Shown here: piece by piece, positions 18,850 to 29,232 of the stretch | Layout: each line of letters begins with the position of its first letter | How positions within the stretch are numbered: position 1 is the stretch's first letter | Source: Bacillota bacterium | GTDB taxonomy: Bacteria > Bacillota > Clostridia > Lachnospirales > Lachnospiraceae | DNA length: 64,000 nt | Assembly (NCBI GenBank): GCA_023437365.1 | Contig: JAEZGK010000035.1 | Coordinates: 1 to 64,000, forward strand | Direction: 5' to 3' | Notes under the pieces: generated by a model | The model's database searches: none | Told to the model about the DNA's origin: nothing | The model's input: only the letters and a program-made list of their open reading frames with translations | Position numbers and translations under genes: made by a program

Positions 18850-19446
18850 TTAGTCGAACAGTAAGGTATTCACCTTATCCAAAAGAGCATCTCTTTCCTC
18901 AGCAAATAATGCGTCAAAAGAGCAGTTTTCTTCAATATCTCCATAGATCAGAAGAAATCCACCTTCGAAGGAAAGTGCTTCATCCTCAACGGTTAAGGAA
19001 GCTCCTTGTTTCTGTGACAGAATTGTATTAAGCTTCTCAGGAAAATCCTTGGTTAATCGTTTCTTATCCGATACAGGAAAGACTAATCTACCCTTTTTAT
19101 TATGGGAATACTTTTTCACCATTGACAGGATCATATCCGTATATTCGTCATCCGATAATACAGTCAAACGATTTCTGGCCTTACCGATAATATCGTTGAT
19201 GATAATTTGCTTGGTATCCAAAAGGAGCTTTCTTTCCAGCAATGCAGCTGCAGATTCTGCGCGGCTTATGACATCTTTTACATCAGCTTCAGATTTTTCA
19301 GCAATTTGAGCTGATTTTAATTCAGCCTCTTTTTTTGCAGCAGCAAGAATTTCCTCTGCTTCCTGCTCAGCCTGAGAAATGATGGCATCTGCGCTAGCCT
19401 GGGCTTCCTCTTGAATTGTTTTCAATATCTTCTCTAAACCAGTCAT
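18850..19446 (-). CDS. atpE: V-type ATPase subunit E (operon 1)
   Basis: Peripheral-stalk subunit, 198 residues. The N-terminal half is a long Ala/Glu/Lys-rich coiled coil (about residues 1-90) that would pair with the small G/H-type stalk protein at 22013. The C-terminal globular domain contacts V1. I chose the ATG at 19446 because GGGAGA precedes it and this leaves a 16-bp gap after atpK; a longer frame to 19482 would overlap atpK. Confidence 0.92.
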   Translation of the reverse strand: MTGLEKILKTIQEEAQASADAIISQAEQEAEEILAAAKKEAELKSAQIAEKSEADVKDVISRAESAAALLERKLLLDTKQIIINDIIGKARNRLTVLSDDEYTDMILSMVKKYSHNKKGRLVFPVSDKKRLTKDFPEKLNTILSQKQGASLTVEDEALSFEGGFLLIYGDIEENCSFDALFAEERDALLDKVNTLLFD

Positions 19447-19462
19447 AGCGTCTTCTCCCAAC

Positions 19463-21971
<2,509 letters not shown>

Positions 21972-22012
21972 TTCGAATACACCTCCTCTGTTTAATTCAT
22001 ATTACGTTCCAA

Positions 22013-22321
22013 TCATATAATATTCGAGAGGACAATGCTTATGGCGGCTTCCTCTTTATTCTTAGCTATACCCTTTAATAACATGACTTCGTCTTCTGCT
22101 TTCTGTCTTGCTGCCTCCAAAAGCTCTTTTCCCTTTTGCTCTGCCAGAGCCAAGTTCTGTTCTGCCTTTGTTGCAGCCTGGCTGGTCATGCCTGCAATTA
22201 ATTCTCCTGCTTTCTGTTGCGCTTTTGTAATGATAACCTCCTTTTTTCGGATCGCTTCTTTTTCTATGTCCGCAGCATTCATCTCTGCCTGCCGAACAGC
22301 CTGTACAGCTTCTTTTGCCAT
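22013..22321 (-). CDS. V-type ATPase peripheral-stalk subunit G/H (operon 1)
   Basis: A 102-residue, Ala/Glu/Lys-rich, fully helical protein predicted as one long coiled coil. Its place as first gene before atpI matches NtpF (subunit G) of E. hirae, which pairs with subunit E in the peripheral stalk. Sequence identity in such proteins is low, so the call leans on position and composition. CTGGAGGTG precedes the ATG, and a consensus promoter lies about 50-75 bp upstream. Confidence 0.85.
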   Translation of the reverse strand: MAKEAVQAVRQAEMNAADIEKEAIRKKEVIITKAQQKAGELIAGMTSQAATKAEQNLALAEQKGKELLEAARQKAEDEVMLLKGIAKNKEEAAISIVLSNII

Positions 22322-22369
22322 TAACTCACCTCCAGAAAAAATGAAAATAATTCATAATACAACATATCT

Positions 22370-22398
22370 ATTATACCTGATAGAATAATTATATTCAA
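22370..22398 (-). promoter_or_regulatory. Promoter of V-ATPase operon 1
   Basis: Minus strand: TTGAAT at 22393-22398, a 17-bp spacer, and TATAAT at 22370-22375, about 50 bp before the first ATG. Confidence 0.75.
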
Positions 22399-22639
22399 CA
22401 ACTTAGTATATCAATCAGTATAAAATGTTGTTTATATTGTCTATCATAGTATCACTATTGCTACTTTAAATATTACAAATTGACATCCAAAGTAAACACA
22501 GGATCAAAGTATCAAAGTGTACTGTACACATTTCAGAAGATAAATTAAGCTCTTACAAGCAAGCATGCCTAGTGTGATTTAATCTTCGTAAGCGACTCAG
22601 GTGCTTTCGATACCTTATTCGTTAATATAGCATATATAA
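22399..22639. other. Non-coding upstream region of V-ATPase operon 1
   Basis: AT-rich and without a gene. The only clear signal is the near-palindrome GTGTACTGTACAC at 22517-22529, operator-like and about 120 bp upstream of the -35 element. Its regulator is unknown. Confidence 0.4.
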
Positions 22640-22712
22640 TAAAGAAGCTTCTTGTAGTTTCAATAACCGTTATTCAACGAACCGGTTATTAAAATCACAA
22701 GAAGCTTCTTTA
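22640..22712. terminator. Long hairpin between lacI and V-ATPase operon 1
   Basis: Arms TAAAGAAGCTTCTTGT and its complement enclose a second stem, AATAACCG/CGGTTATT. T-rich sequence follows on both strands. It probably ends the lacI transcript. Confidence 0.65.
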
Positions 22713-22813
22713 TCAAGCACTGTAAATCAATCGAGTAACTGGCTTTCGCTTACTCCTACTCCCTTTCATTCATAAACGAAACTTGCCTTATTACCGCCAG
22801 TTTGTCGATCTGA

Positions 22814-22880
22814 AATAAATCGTTCTTTTATATTTATAAAATACTCCCCAGCATCTTTAAATGAAACAGAACGATTTATT
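22814..22880. repeat. 13-bp perfect inverted repeat downstream of lacI
   Basis: AATAAATCGTTCT at 22814-22826 and AGAACGATTTATT at 22868-22880 are exact complements separated by 41 bp, starting 21 bp past the lacI stop. There is no T-run typical of a terminator. The CG-centred arms could be paired regulator sites. Confidence 0.7.
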
Positions 22881-22900
22881 CCTATCAACGGTTGCGATTA

Positions 22901-23920
22901 CTATGACTTGGTTTTCAGATTGCAGACTGATTGTCCCGGCATTACTTTTCCCTCAATAACCACTCTTTCAATAATCGATGCCTTCGGATTTTCGATCAAG
23001 GCAATCAATTTCTCAGCAGCGCATCTCCCCAGAGCACTGGTGTCTTGCTTTACCGTGGTAATCTTCGGATCCAGCACCTGCGACAACGTTATTCCGTCAT
23101 ATCCTGCGATAGAGATATCCTCCGGAATACGCAAACCTCTTTCCTTAATTGCGTTTATTCCCCCGATACAGGAAAAATCATCAGGGAAAATGATACAGGT
23201 AGGGCGATCCTTGAGTTCCAGGAGCTCTCTGGTCAGCCTTGCCGTCGTATCAGGATCATGGTAAACGCCGCTTATCACATAATCATCCGAAACTTCAATT
23301 CCCAATTCCCCAAGAGTCCGATAAAAGCTCCCCACTCGATTCTGGGTAACGGAGGAATCCGCTCCATGGATGTATGCAATTTTCTTATGCCCCATTTCAT
23401 GAATGTAGAGGATCAGATCTCTAATTCCCTTTGCATTGTCTGAAATGATAGCCGTCCGGTTATTATACACATGATCGATTGTTACGACAGGAAGCTCGCC
23501 ATGAATAAGCTCGGAAACCTGCGGATCAGTAAAATCGATACAAGCAATGACTACTCCGTCTACCCCTCGGTATTTGCTGTGCTCATAGTAGGACATATTC
23601 CTATGTCCTGTATGCTTACTTATGAAAGTTATATCATAACCGTTTCTTTCCGCTTCCACCTTAAAACTGTCCAATACATTGGCAAAATATTCATGGGTTA
23701 AACCGCTCTGTGCTTCATCCACAAATAAGACTCCAAGATTATAGGTACGGTGTGTTTTTAAGGCTCTTGCGGAGGAGTTCGGGAAGTAGCCCATTTCTCT
23801 CGCAATTCTCTTAACATTTTCTTTGGTAGCTTCTGCTATATCACTATGACCGTTCAACGATTTACTTACGGTGGCTACCGATACTCCGCATCTTTCTGCC
23901 ACATCTTTGATTGAAACCAT
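22901..23920 (-). CDS. LacI-family transcriptional regulator between the two V-ATPase operons
   Basis: A 339-residue repressor. The N-terminal helix-turn-helix (residues about 2-22) reads SIKDVAERCGVSVATVSKSLNG, with the hinge helix near residue 50. The remainder is a periplasmic-binding-protein-like sensor domain (about 60-335), ending with PGQSVCNLKT. The effector is unknown. GAGGAG precedes the ATG. No sugar gene adjoins it; its neighbours are the two ATPase operons. Two identical 16-bp CG-centred sequences in the intergenic region to its right suggest autoregulation and control of operon 2. Confidence 0.93.
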   Translation of the reverse strand: MVSIKDVAERCGVSVATVSKSLNGHSDIAEATKENVKRIAREMGYFPNSSARALKTHRTYNLGVLFVDEAQSGLTHEYFANVLDSFKVEAERNGYDITFISKHTGHRNMSYYEHSKYRGVDGVVIACIDFTDPQVSELIHGELPVVTIDHVYNNRTAIISDNAKGIRDLILYIHEMGHKKIAYIHGADSSVTQNRVGSFYRTLGELGIEVSDDYVISGVYHDPDTTARLTRELLELKDRPTCIIFPDDFSCIGGINAIKERGLRIPEDISIAGYDGITLSQVLDPKITTVKQDTSALGRCAAEKLIALIENPKASIIERVVIEGKVMPGQSVCNLKTKS

Positions 23921-23956
23921 ATAAACTCCTCGAGATGTAATTATGCTGTCCGATTA

Positions 23957-23972
23957 TACTTAATCGTTTTCT
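23957..23972. promoter_or_regulatory. Putative LacI operator, copy 1
   Basis: TACTTAATCGTTTTCT, repeated exactly at 24185-24200. It is flanked by ATTAAG, giving ACTTAAT and ATTAAGT arms around 8 bp. It overlaps a minus-strand TATAAT likely used by the lacI gene, which fits autorepression. Confidence 0.55.
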
Positions 23973-24184
23973 ATTAAGTTTATTCGGCAATTCGAATAAT
24001 ATTTAGTAATATTTTACTCTTATTATCTATTTTTAAAATTTCAAAATCAGGTAAATTGCTCTAATTATATGTTTTATATATACAACTTCATGTATATTCT
24101 GAATATCATAGGTAATCTGCTACGATCAATCTTAATCCTTTTCTGGAATTAATGCAAGCTTTTTTTCTTAATTCTATATTTTTG
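23973..24184. other. AT-rich divergent regulatory region
   Basis: Very AT-rich with no gene. It holds a short inverted repeat TATTCG/CGAATA near 23981-23998. It probably carries upstream elements for lacI and operon 2. Confidence 0.4.
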
Positions 24185-24200
24185 TACTTAATCGTTTTCT
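24185..24200. promoter_or_regulatory. Putative LacI operator, copy 2
   Basis: Exact second copy of TACTTAATCGTTTTCT. It lies about 65 bp upstream of a candidate promoter for operon 2 (TTGCAT, 16 bp, TATGAT around 24266-24293). Confidence 0.5.
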
Positions 24201-24332
24201 GTTTTGTAATATATAAATATTGACCAATTATTCTAATGTTTTTTTATGAAATTGTACGAATTTGCTATTGCATTTAACAAAAAACGATGTATGATTATGC
24301 TATATCAATTGTCGATTGTTAGGAGGTATGGA

Positions 24333-24644
24333 ATGGAAAAGGTCATTGGTTTATTGTTTGATATAGAGAAAAAAGCTAATCAAATAATTGAGCGAGCTAA
24401 CCTTGAGAAAAACGATTTGTTTGAAGAAAACGAGAACGCTATTAAGGCTATGGAAGACAGTATAGCGGAAGACAACAATAGCAAGATTAATGTACTAATA
24501 GCCCAAGCCGATCAGGAAATTGAAAAGGAAAAACAGCAACTCATTGAAAATAGTGAAAAACAACTGGGTGATCTGGAGGAGACCTTCAAGAAGAACCATG
24601 ACAGCTTAGTTAATAAAGTATTTCAAAGTATTATTCAGTTATAG
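24333..24644 (+). CDS. V-type ATPase peripheral-stalk subunit G/H-like (operon 2)
   Basis: A 103-residue charged coiled-coil protein (EKVIGLLFDIEKKANQIIE...), rich in Glu, Lys and Asn. As first gene of the second ATPase operon it is inferred to be the small stalk subunit that pairs with subunit E. It shows no obvious similarity to the operon 1 counterpart beyond helical composition. I chose the ATG at 24333 because AGGAGGTATGG precedes it; a longer frame to 24246 has no ribosome binding site. Confidence 0.75.
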   Translation: MEKVIGLLFDIEKKANQIIERANLEKNDLFEENENAIKAMEDSIAEDNNSKINVLIAQADQEIEKEKQQLIENSEKQLGDLEETFKKNHDSLVNKVFQSIIQL

Positions 24645-24659
24645 CCTATTAATAATGAA

Positions 24660-24721
24660 ATAAAAGCGATTTATCGCTTTTATGAATGAACATTGCTATT
24701 GCGAAGCAAAATCGCTTTCGC
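24660..24721 (+). other. Two consecutive hairpins between stalk and C genes
   Basis: ATAAAAGCGA and TCGCTTTTAT pair around a 4-base loop (24660-24683), followed by GCGAAGC/GCTTTCGC (24701-24721). No long T-run follows, so partial termination or mRNA processing is more likely than a full stop. Confidence 0.55.
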
Positions 24722-24785
24722 TCTTATGGTATGTACCCGCGTAATCCTCGGCACATGTTCAATATAAGTAATAAGGAGGGTTCCC

Positions 24786-25823
24786 ATGGATTCTACTTTA
24801 TCTTACAGCGGAATCAACACAAAGGTGAAAGCAATGCACCCTAAGCTGATCAGTCAGGAGGATTATCAGAAAATATCGAATATCGAAACCGTACCTGACC
24901 TAATTGCTTTTTTGAAAAAGCATCCTGGCTATACAGAATTTTTTCAGAAGTATGATGAACGCGAGATTCACCGCGGTGAGGCAGAACGTGTTCTGATTAA
25001 CAGCCTTTATATGGATTATACTAAAATTTATCGTTTTGCGAACGATGATCAACGTTTGGATTTGCAATTGGTTTTTTTCCGCTACGAAATTAATGTTTTG
25101 AAGACCTGTATCAGGTTAATTCATAACAAGGAAAATCCTTATGATTTATCCGTATTTCAACCATTTTTCAGTAAGCATTCTCAAATCAATGTCGCCTTAC
25201 TATCCTCATCCCGTTCTATGGATGAATATATTCAAAATTTAAAGGGAACCGAATATTATACGCTGCTATCTAAGTTGCATGCTAAGCCCGGATTAACCTC
25301 TTTTGATTATGAAATGACACTGGATGTATATTATTTCACAAAGTCGTGGAGGTTGAAGGATACCCTTTTGTCCAAAAATAGCCGGAAAGCCTTTGCTCAG
25401 CGCATGGGTACAGAAATCGACCTGCTGAATATCATGTGGATATACCGATCTAAAAAAATGTATGATATGAACGCTGCACAGATTCTTACCTATCTGATTC
25501 CTATAAATTATAAGCTTACCCCTGCACAACTCTCCCGTCTCGTGCAGTCGGTAACGATTGATGAATTATTGAATTGCTTAAGCGGTACTAGGTACAGAAA
25601 ATTTATAGAATTTCTGAAAAACGGCACAATGGAATATGAATATAACCGCATTATCAATAAGATTTACTTAACCAACATAACAAGGTATCCTGCGTCCATG
25701 ACCTCGGTTAATTATTACCTGTTTCTTAAGGATATGGAAATCAACCGATTAACCTCTGCATTGGAATGTATCAGATACGGTCTGGAACAAAAGAAAAAGC
25801 TGGATTATATTCTACAAATATAG
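24786..25823 (+). CDS. atpC: V-type ATPase subunit C/d (operon 2)
   Basis: A 345-residue helical protein linking the c-ring to the central stalk. It contains the tripartite helical repeat layout of the family; YSGINTKVKAMHPKLISQEDY opens it and RYPASMTSVNYYLFLKDMEINRL near the end is the usual closing region (conserved KDxEINRL-type text). AAGGAGGG precedes the ATG. In this operon C comes before I, unlike operon 1. Confidence 0.9.
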   Translation: MDSTLSYSGINTKVKAMHPKLISQEDYQKISNIETVPDLIAFLKKHPGYTEFFQKYDEREIHRGEAERVLINSLYMDYTKIYRFANDDQRLDLQLVFFRYEINVLKTCIRLIHNKENPYDLSVFQPFFSKHSQINVALLSSSRSMDEYIQNLKGTEYYTLLSKLHAKPGLTSFDYEMTLDVYYFTKSWRLKDTLLSKNSRKAFAQRMGTEIDLLNIMWIYRSKKMYDMNAAQILTYLIPINYKLTPAQLSRLVQSVTIDELLNCLSGTRYRKFIEFLKNGTMEYEYNRIINKIYLTNITRYPASMTSVNYYLFLKDMEINRLTSALECIRYGLEQKKKLDYILQI

Positions 25824-25841
25824 AACTGGAGGTGTGAATTA

Positions 25842-27740
25842 ATGATTGAGAAAATGAGATTTCTCAGTATTACCGGTCCAAAGGAAGACTTTGATCGCGT
25901 AGTGAATAAATATTTGACAAAATATGATATTCATCTGGAGAATGCTCTGACTGAGCTTAGTACCTCCTACAACTTAAAGCCATTTGTGGAGAATAATCCT
26001 TATAAGGAATTGATAGCAAAGTCAGAGGATCTTGTGAAGAAGCTTGAACCCGGTGAACAAATCATCGGAGAACTGATGTCAGCTGCTGAGGCAACTAACA
26101 TCATCAATGCCGCTTATGAAACTCTTTCTGACTTAAACGAGCGAAAAAAAGAGCTGAAGGCGCAAAGACAGGAATGCAATGAGCTTCTGCTTCAAATCGA
26201 GCATTTTAGGCATCTGGATTATGATATTCATAAGATTATGAACTTAAAGTTCATAAAGTACCGCTTTGGTAAAGTCCCTCATGAATTTTATACCCGTTTT
26301 TCCAAATATGTATATGAGAACCTGACCACCGTATTCTATGAATGCGAACGAGACAGGGATTATGTCTGGGGTATTTATTTCGTCCCGGCGAACGAAGCTG
26401 TGAAAATCGATGCCATCTATGCTTCCATGCATTTTGAGCGAGTAAAGCTTCCCGATGCCTATGAAGGCACACCGGAGGAATCCTTTAACTCCATCATGGC
26501 GAGGGTCAATGAGTTAAATGAAGAATTAAATGTTATTTATACCGAAGTCAAAGAAAGACTGAACAGCATTTCCGATCAGCTGCTTCTGGCCCATCACACG
26601 GTAACCGTGTTATCCACGAATTTTGATGTCCGCAAGCTAGCCGCCTGCACCAGGGATAAAGGCAAGAATGAAGTATTTTACATCATCTGCGGCTGGATCA
26701 CGGATAAGGACTCCTCTGCTCTACTTAAGGAGGCCGAAAAAGATTCTCAGGTCTATGTTGTCATTGATGACGGGCAGTCTGACGATGACAAAAAGCCTCC
26801 GACCAAGCTTAGGAATTTTAAGCTCTTTAAGCCCTTTGAAATGTTTATCAAGATGTATGGATTACCGGCTTATAACGAGATCGACCCCACTTCCTTCGTG
26901 GCAATCACCTATTCCATTATATTCGGTATTATGTTTGGTGACGTCGGTCAGGGTTTATGCTTGGTAATCGGCGGATTTCTAATTTATAAGCTAGCCAAGA
27001 TGAGCTTGGCTGCGATTATTGCTCTTGCCGGTGTGTTCTCCACAATCTTTGGTATCCTATACGGAAGTGTATTCGGCTTTGAAGATTGGATCGAACCGAT
27101 CTGGCTGTCCCCCAGGGAAAATGTCATGACCATGCTGATCACAGCAGTGGGCTTCGGCGTATTTCTTATTATAGTGTCGATGTTAATCAATATCGTTAAC
27201 GGAATTAAAGCCCGGGATTGGGGACGTGTCCTTTTTGATACCAACGGGGTAGCCGGACTGGTATTCTATGGTATGCTGATTGCTTGTGTACTTTTAATAT
27301 TCACAGGACATGCATTACCCGCTGTCATATTTTTTATAGTATTCTTTATCCTGCCGCTTGTACTGATCTTTTTCCGCGAGCCTTTGACTCATATTCTGGA
27401 AAGAAGGAAGCAGATCCTGCCGGAGCATAAAGGAATGTTCTTTGTCGAGTCAGCCTTCGAGCTGTTCGAGGTACTGCTGAGCTATCTGACCAATACCATC
27501 TCCTTTCTCCGTATCGGAGCCTTCGCGTTAAGCCATGCAGCTATGATGGGAGTTGTAATGATTATGGCCGGTGCCGAAAGGCCGAATATCATCATAATCA
27601 TCCTCGGGAATATCATCGTAGCCGGTATGGAAGGTCTGGTAGTTGGTATCCAGGTTCTCCGTCTTGAGTATTATGAGATGTTCAGCCGCTTTTACAAGGG
27701 CACAGGTAAGGAATTCAAACCATTTAAAGGCATCAAATAA
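25842..27740 (+). CDS. atpI: V-type ATPase subunit I/a (operon 2)
   Basis: The membrane stator subunit, 632 residues. The N-terminal soluble part is about 1-335, with coiled coils near 60-120 and 225-260. The membrane part starts at YSIIFGIMFGDVGQGLCLVIG. TNTISFLRIGAFALSHAAMMG contains the conserved Arg facing the c-ring. It is 18 bp after atpC, with CTGGAGGTG before the ATG. Confidence 0.95.
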   Translation: MIEKMRFLSITGPKEDFDRVVNKYLTKYDIHLENALTELSTSYNLKPFVENNPYKELIAKSEDLVKKLEPGEQIIGELMSAAEATNIINAAYETLSDLNERKKELKAQRQECNELLLQIEHFRHLDYDIHKIMNLKFIKYRFGKVPHEFYTRFSKYVYENLTTVFYECERDRDYVWGIYFVPANEAVKIDAIYASMHFERVKLPDAYEGTPEESFNSIMARVNELNEELNVIYTEVKERLNSISDQLLLAHHTVTVLSTNFDVRKLAACTRDKGKNEVFYIICGWITDKDSSALLKEAEKDSQVYVVIDDGQSDDDKKPPTKLRNFKLFKPFEMFIKMYGLPAYNEIDPTSFVAITYSIIFGIMFGDVGQGLCLVIGGFLIYKLAKMSLAAIIALAGVFSTIFGILYGSVFGFEDWIEPIWLSPRENVMTMLITAVGFGVFLIIVSMLINIVNGIKARDWGRVLFDTNGVAGLVFYGMLIACVLLIFTGHALPAVIFFIVFFILPLVLIFFREPLTHILERRKQILPEHKGMFFVESAFELFEVLLSYLTNTISFLRIGAFALSHAAMMGVVMIMAGAERPNIIIIILGNIIVAGMEGLVVGIQVLRLEYYEMFSRFYKGTGKEFKPFKGIK

Positions 27741-27763
27741 TTTCGAGAAACCGGAATTATCCT

Positions 27764-27799
27764 GAAGAACTGAGCAGGTATGCTCACTACCTGTTCTTC
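27764..27799 (+). other. Hairpin with two alternative pairings upstream of atpK
   Basis: GAAGAA/TTCTTC plus CAGGTA/TACCTG can pair, or alternatively TGAGCA/TGCTCA around GGTA. It lies between atpI and atpK of operon 2, where extra K synthesis is needed for ring stoichiometry. Confidence 0.5.
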
Positions 27800-27862
27800 T
27801 CTCATTCATAAAATGCTGTTATTAAAAAAATATTGAAACAAAACATTAAGGAGGAAATTATT

Positions 27863-28285
27863 ATGGCAACTAAAATCGTAATCGTAATTGCATTATTACT
27901 CAGCATCGTTATTCCTTTTGGAGCATTTTTAGCAAGTAAAAGAACGAAGGGCGGCTTAAAGGCTTCCATCGGCTTCAATGTATTCTTATTCTTCAGCATA
28001 CTGATCCTTGCAAATATCATGATGTTCTCCGGACATACCGCATTTGCAGCTTCTACCGCAGCAGCTGCAACCGGAACCGACAGCTGGAAGTACATCGCTG
28101 CAGCTCTTTCCACCGGTTTATCCTGTATCGGTGGCGGTATCGCAGTAGCAAGTGCAGCCTCCGCAGCTTTAGGAGCAATCAGCGAAGACTCTTCTATCAT
28201 GGGTAAGTCCTTAATCTTCGTAGCTTTGGCAGAAGGTATCGCTCTCTATGGCTTGATCGTGTCCTTCACTATTTTAGGTCAGTAA
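27863..28285 (+). CDS. atpK: V-type ATPase subunit K, c-ring protein lacking Na+ ligand set (operon 2)
   Basis: A 140-residue rotor proteolipid. Two N-terminal hydrophobic helices (about 5-24 and 36-55) precede an Ala/Thr linker with an AFAAS segment, then the ion-binding hairpin (about 77-138). The carboxylate is Glu124 in ALAEGIALYGLIVSF. The residue after Glu is Gly, and no Gln or Thr equivalent to the NtpK Na+ ligands is visible, so proton coupling is the simpler prediction. I chose the ATG at 27863 because AAGGAGGAAA precedes it. Whether the N-terminal pair is retained or cleaved cannot be read. Confidence 0.92.
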   Translation: MATKIVIVIALLLSIVIPFGAFLASKRTKGGLKASIGFNVFLFFSILILANIMMFSGHTAFAASTAAAATGTDSWKYIAAALSTGLSCIGGGIAVASAASAALGAISEDSSIMGKSLIFVALAEGIALYGLIVSFTILGQ

Positions 28286-28310
28286 TCTTAAGAATTTGGA
28301 GGGTTACTTT

Positions 28311-28619
28311 ATGCGTATGTATCTTATCAGCGATAATATTGATACTTATACCGGCATGAAGCTTGCCGGTGTGAGCGGTGTTGTGGTTCATACCAAGCCG
28401 GAATTGAAAGACGAACTGGATAAAGTGCTTGCCGATAAGACGATAGGCATTATTCTTATTACTGAAAAGCTCAGTAATGAATTTCCCGAGATTATCAGTG
28501 ATATTAAACTGAACAAACGAATTCCATTGATCGTGGAGATTCCGGATCGACATGGAACAGGCCGTAAGCCCAATTTTATTACCGACTATGTCAATTCGGC
28601 AATTGGACTCAAATTGTAA
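28311..28619 (+). CDS. atpF: V-type ATPase subunit F (operon 2)
   Basis: A 102-residue central-stalk subunit. The opening MRMYLISDNIDTYTGMKLAG matches the family, and GIILITEKLSNEFPEII is the middle strand-helix. The C-terminus has PLIVEIPDRHGTGR. I chose the ATG at 28311 because GGAGGG lies before it; a longer frame would start with TTG inside the ribosome binding site. Confidence 0.93.
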   Translation: MRMYLISDNIDTYTGMKLAGVSGVVVHTKPELKDELDKVLADKTIGIILITEKLSNEFPEIISDIKLNKRIPLIVEIPDRHGTGRKPNFITDYVNSAIGLKL

Positions 28620-28640
28620 TCTCCAGAAAGGTAGGTCAAT

Positions 28641-29207
28641 ATGACTCTTGATGAAAAATTAGATCATTTTTATTCCTCGGTTATAGACAGTGCGACCAAG
28701 CAGAATATTGAGATTGTTGAAGAATATAAGAAAACACTGCAGAAGAATTACGAGGAACGTAAGGATGCTGCTCTCCGTAAGGCTGAAGCAAATTTCCGCA
28801 TGGCATCCGATCATATTATCCGGGAAAGAAATCGTAGGCTTTCTGCGGAAGCAATGGAAATCCGACGTAAGGTTTTGGAGAAAACAGCTGAGATTTCGGA
28901 TCGTGTTTTTGCTGAGGTTAAGCAAAAATTGACGGAATTTATGAATACTCTCGAATATGATGATTTGTTATGTACCCAGATAAAAAATGCCATAGGCTTT
29001 GCTCAGGGAGATATAATTACTGTATATATCAATCCCTCAGATGAGAAAAAAATAAAGACCTTAGAAGAAAAAACCGGCATTTCCCTTACGGTTAGCGACC
29101 GTGATTTTATCGGCGGTACCCGTGCAGTAATTCCTTCCCGCAGTATTCTGATTGATAATTCATTTTTAACTAAGTTGGAAGAAGCAAAGAGTTCCTTCAC
29201 TCTTTAG
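28641..29207 (+). CDS. atpE: V-type ATPase subunit E (operon 2)
   Basis: Peripheral-stalk subunit, 188 residues. A coiled coil covers about residues 1-95 and a globular C-terminal domain follows (DRDFIGGTRAVIPSRSILIDNSF is the family-like end). It lies 21 bp after atpF. It would pair with the stalk protein at 24333. Confidence 0.92.
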   Translation: MTLDEKLDHFYSSVIDSATKQNIEIVEEYKKTLQKNYEERKDAALRKAEANFRMASDHIIRERNRRLSAEAMEIRRKVLEKTAEISDRVFAEVKQKLTEFMNTLEYDDLLCTQIKNAIGFAQGDIITVYINPSDEKKIKTLEEKTGISLTVSDRDFIGGTRAVIPSRSILIDNSFLTKLEEAKSSFTL

Positions 29208-29232
29208 ACTATGAAAGGGAGAGTTCGACCTT

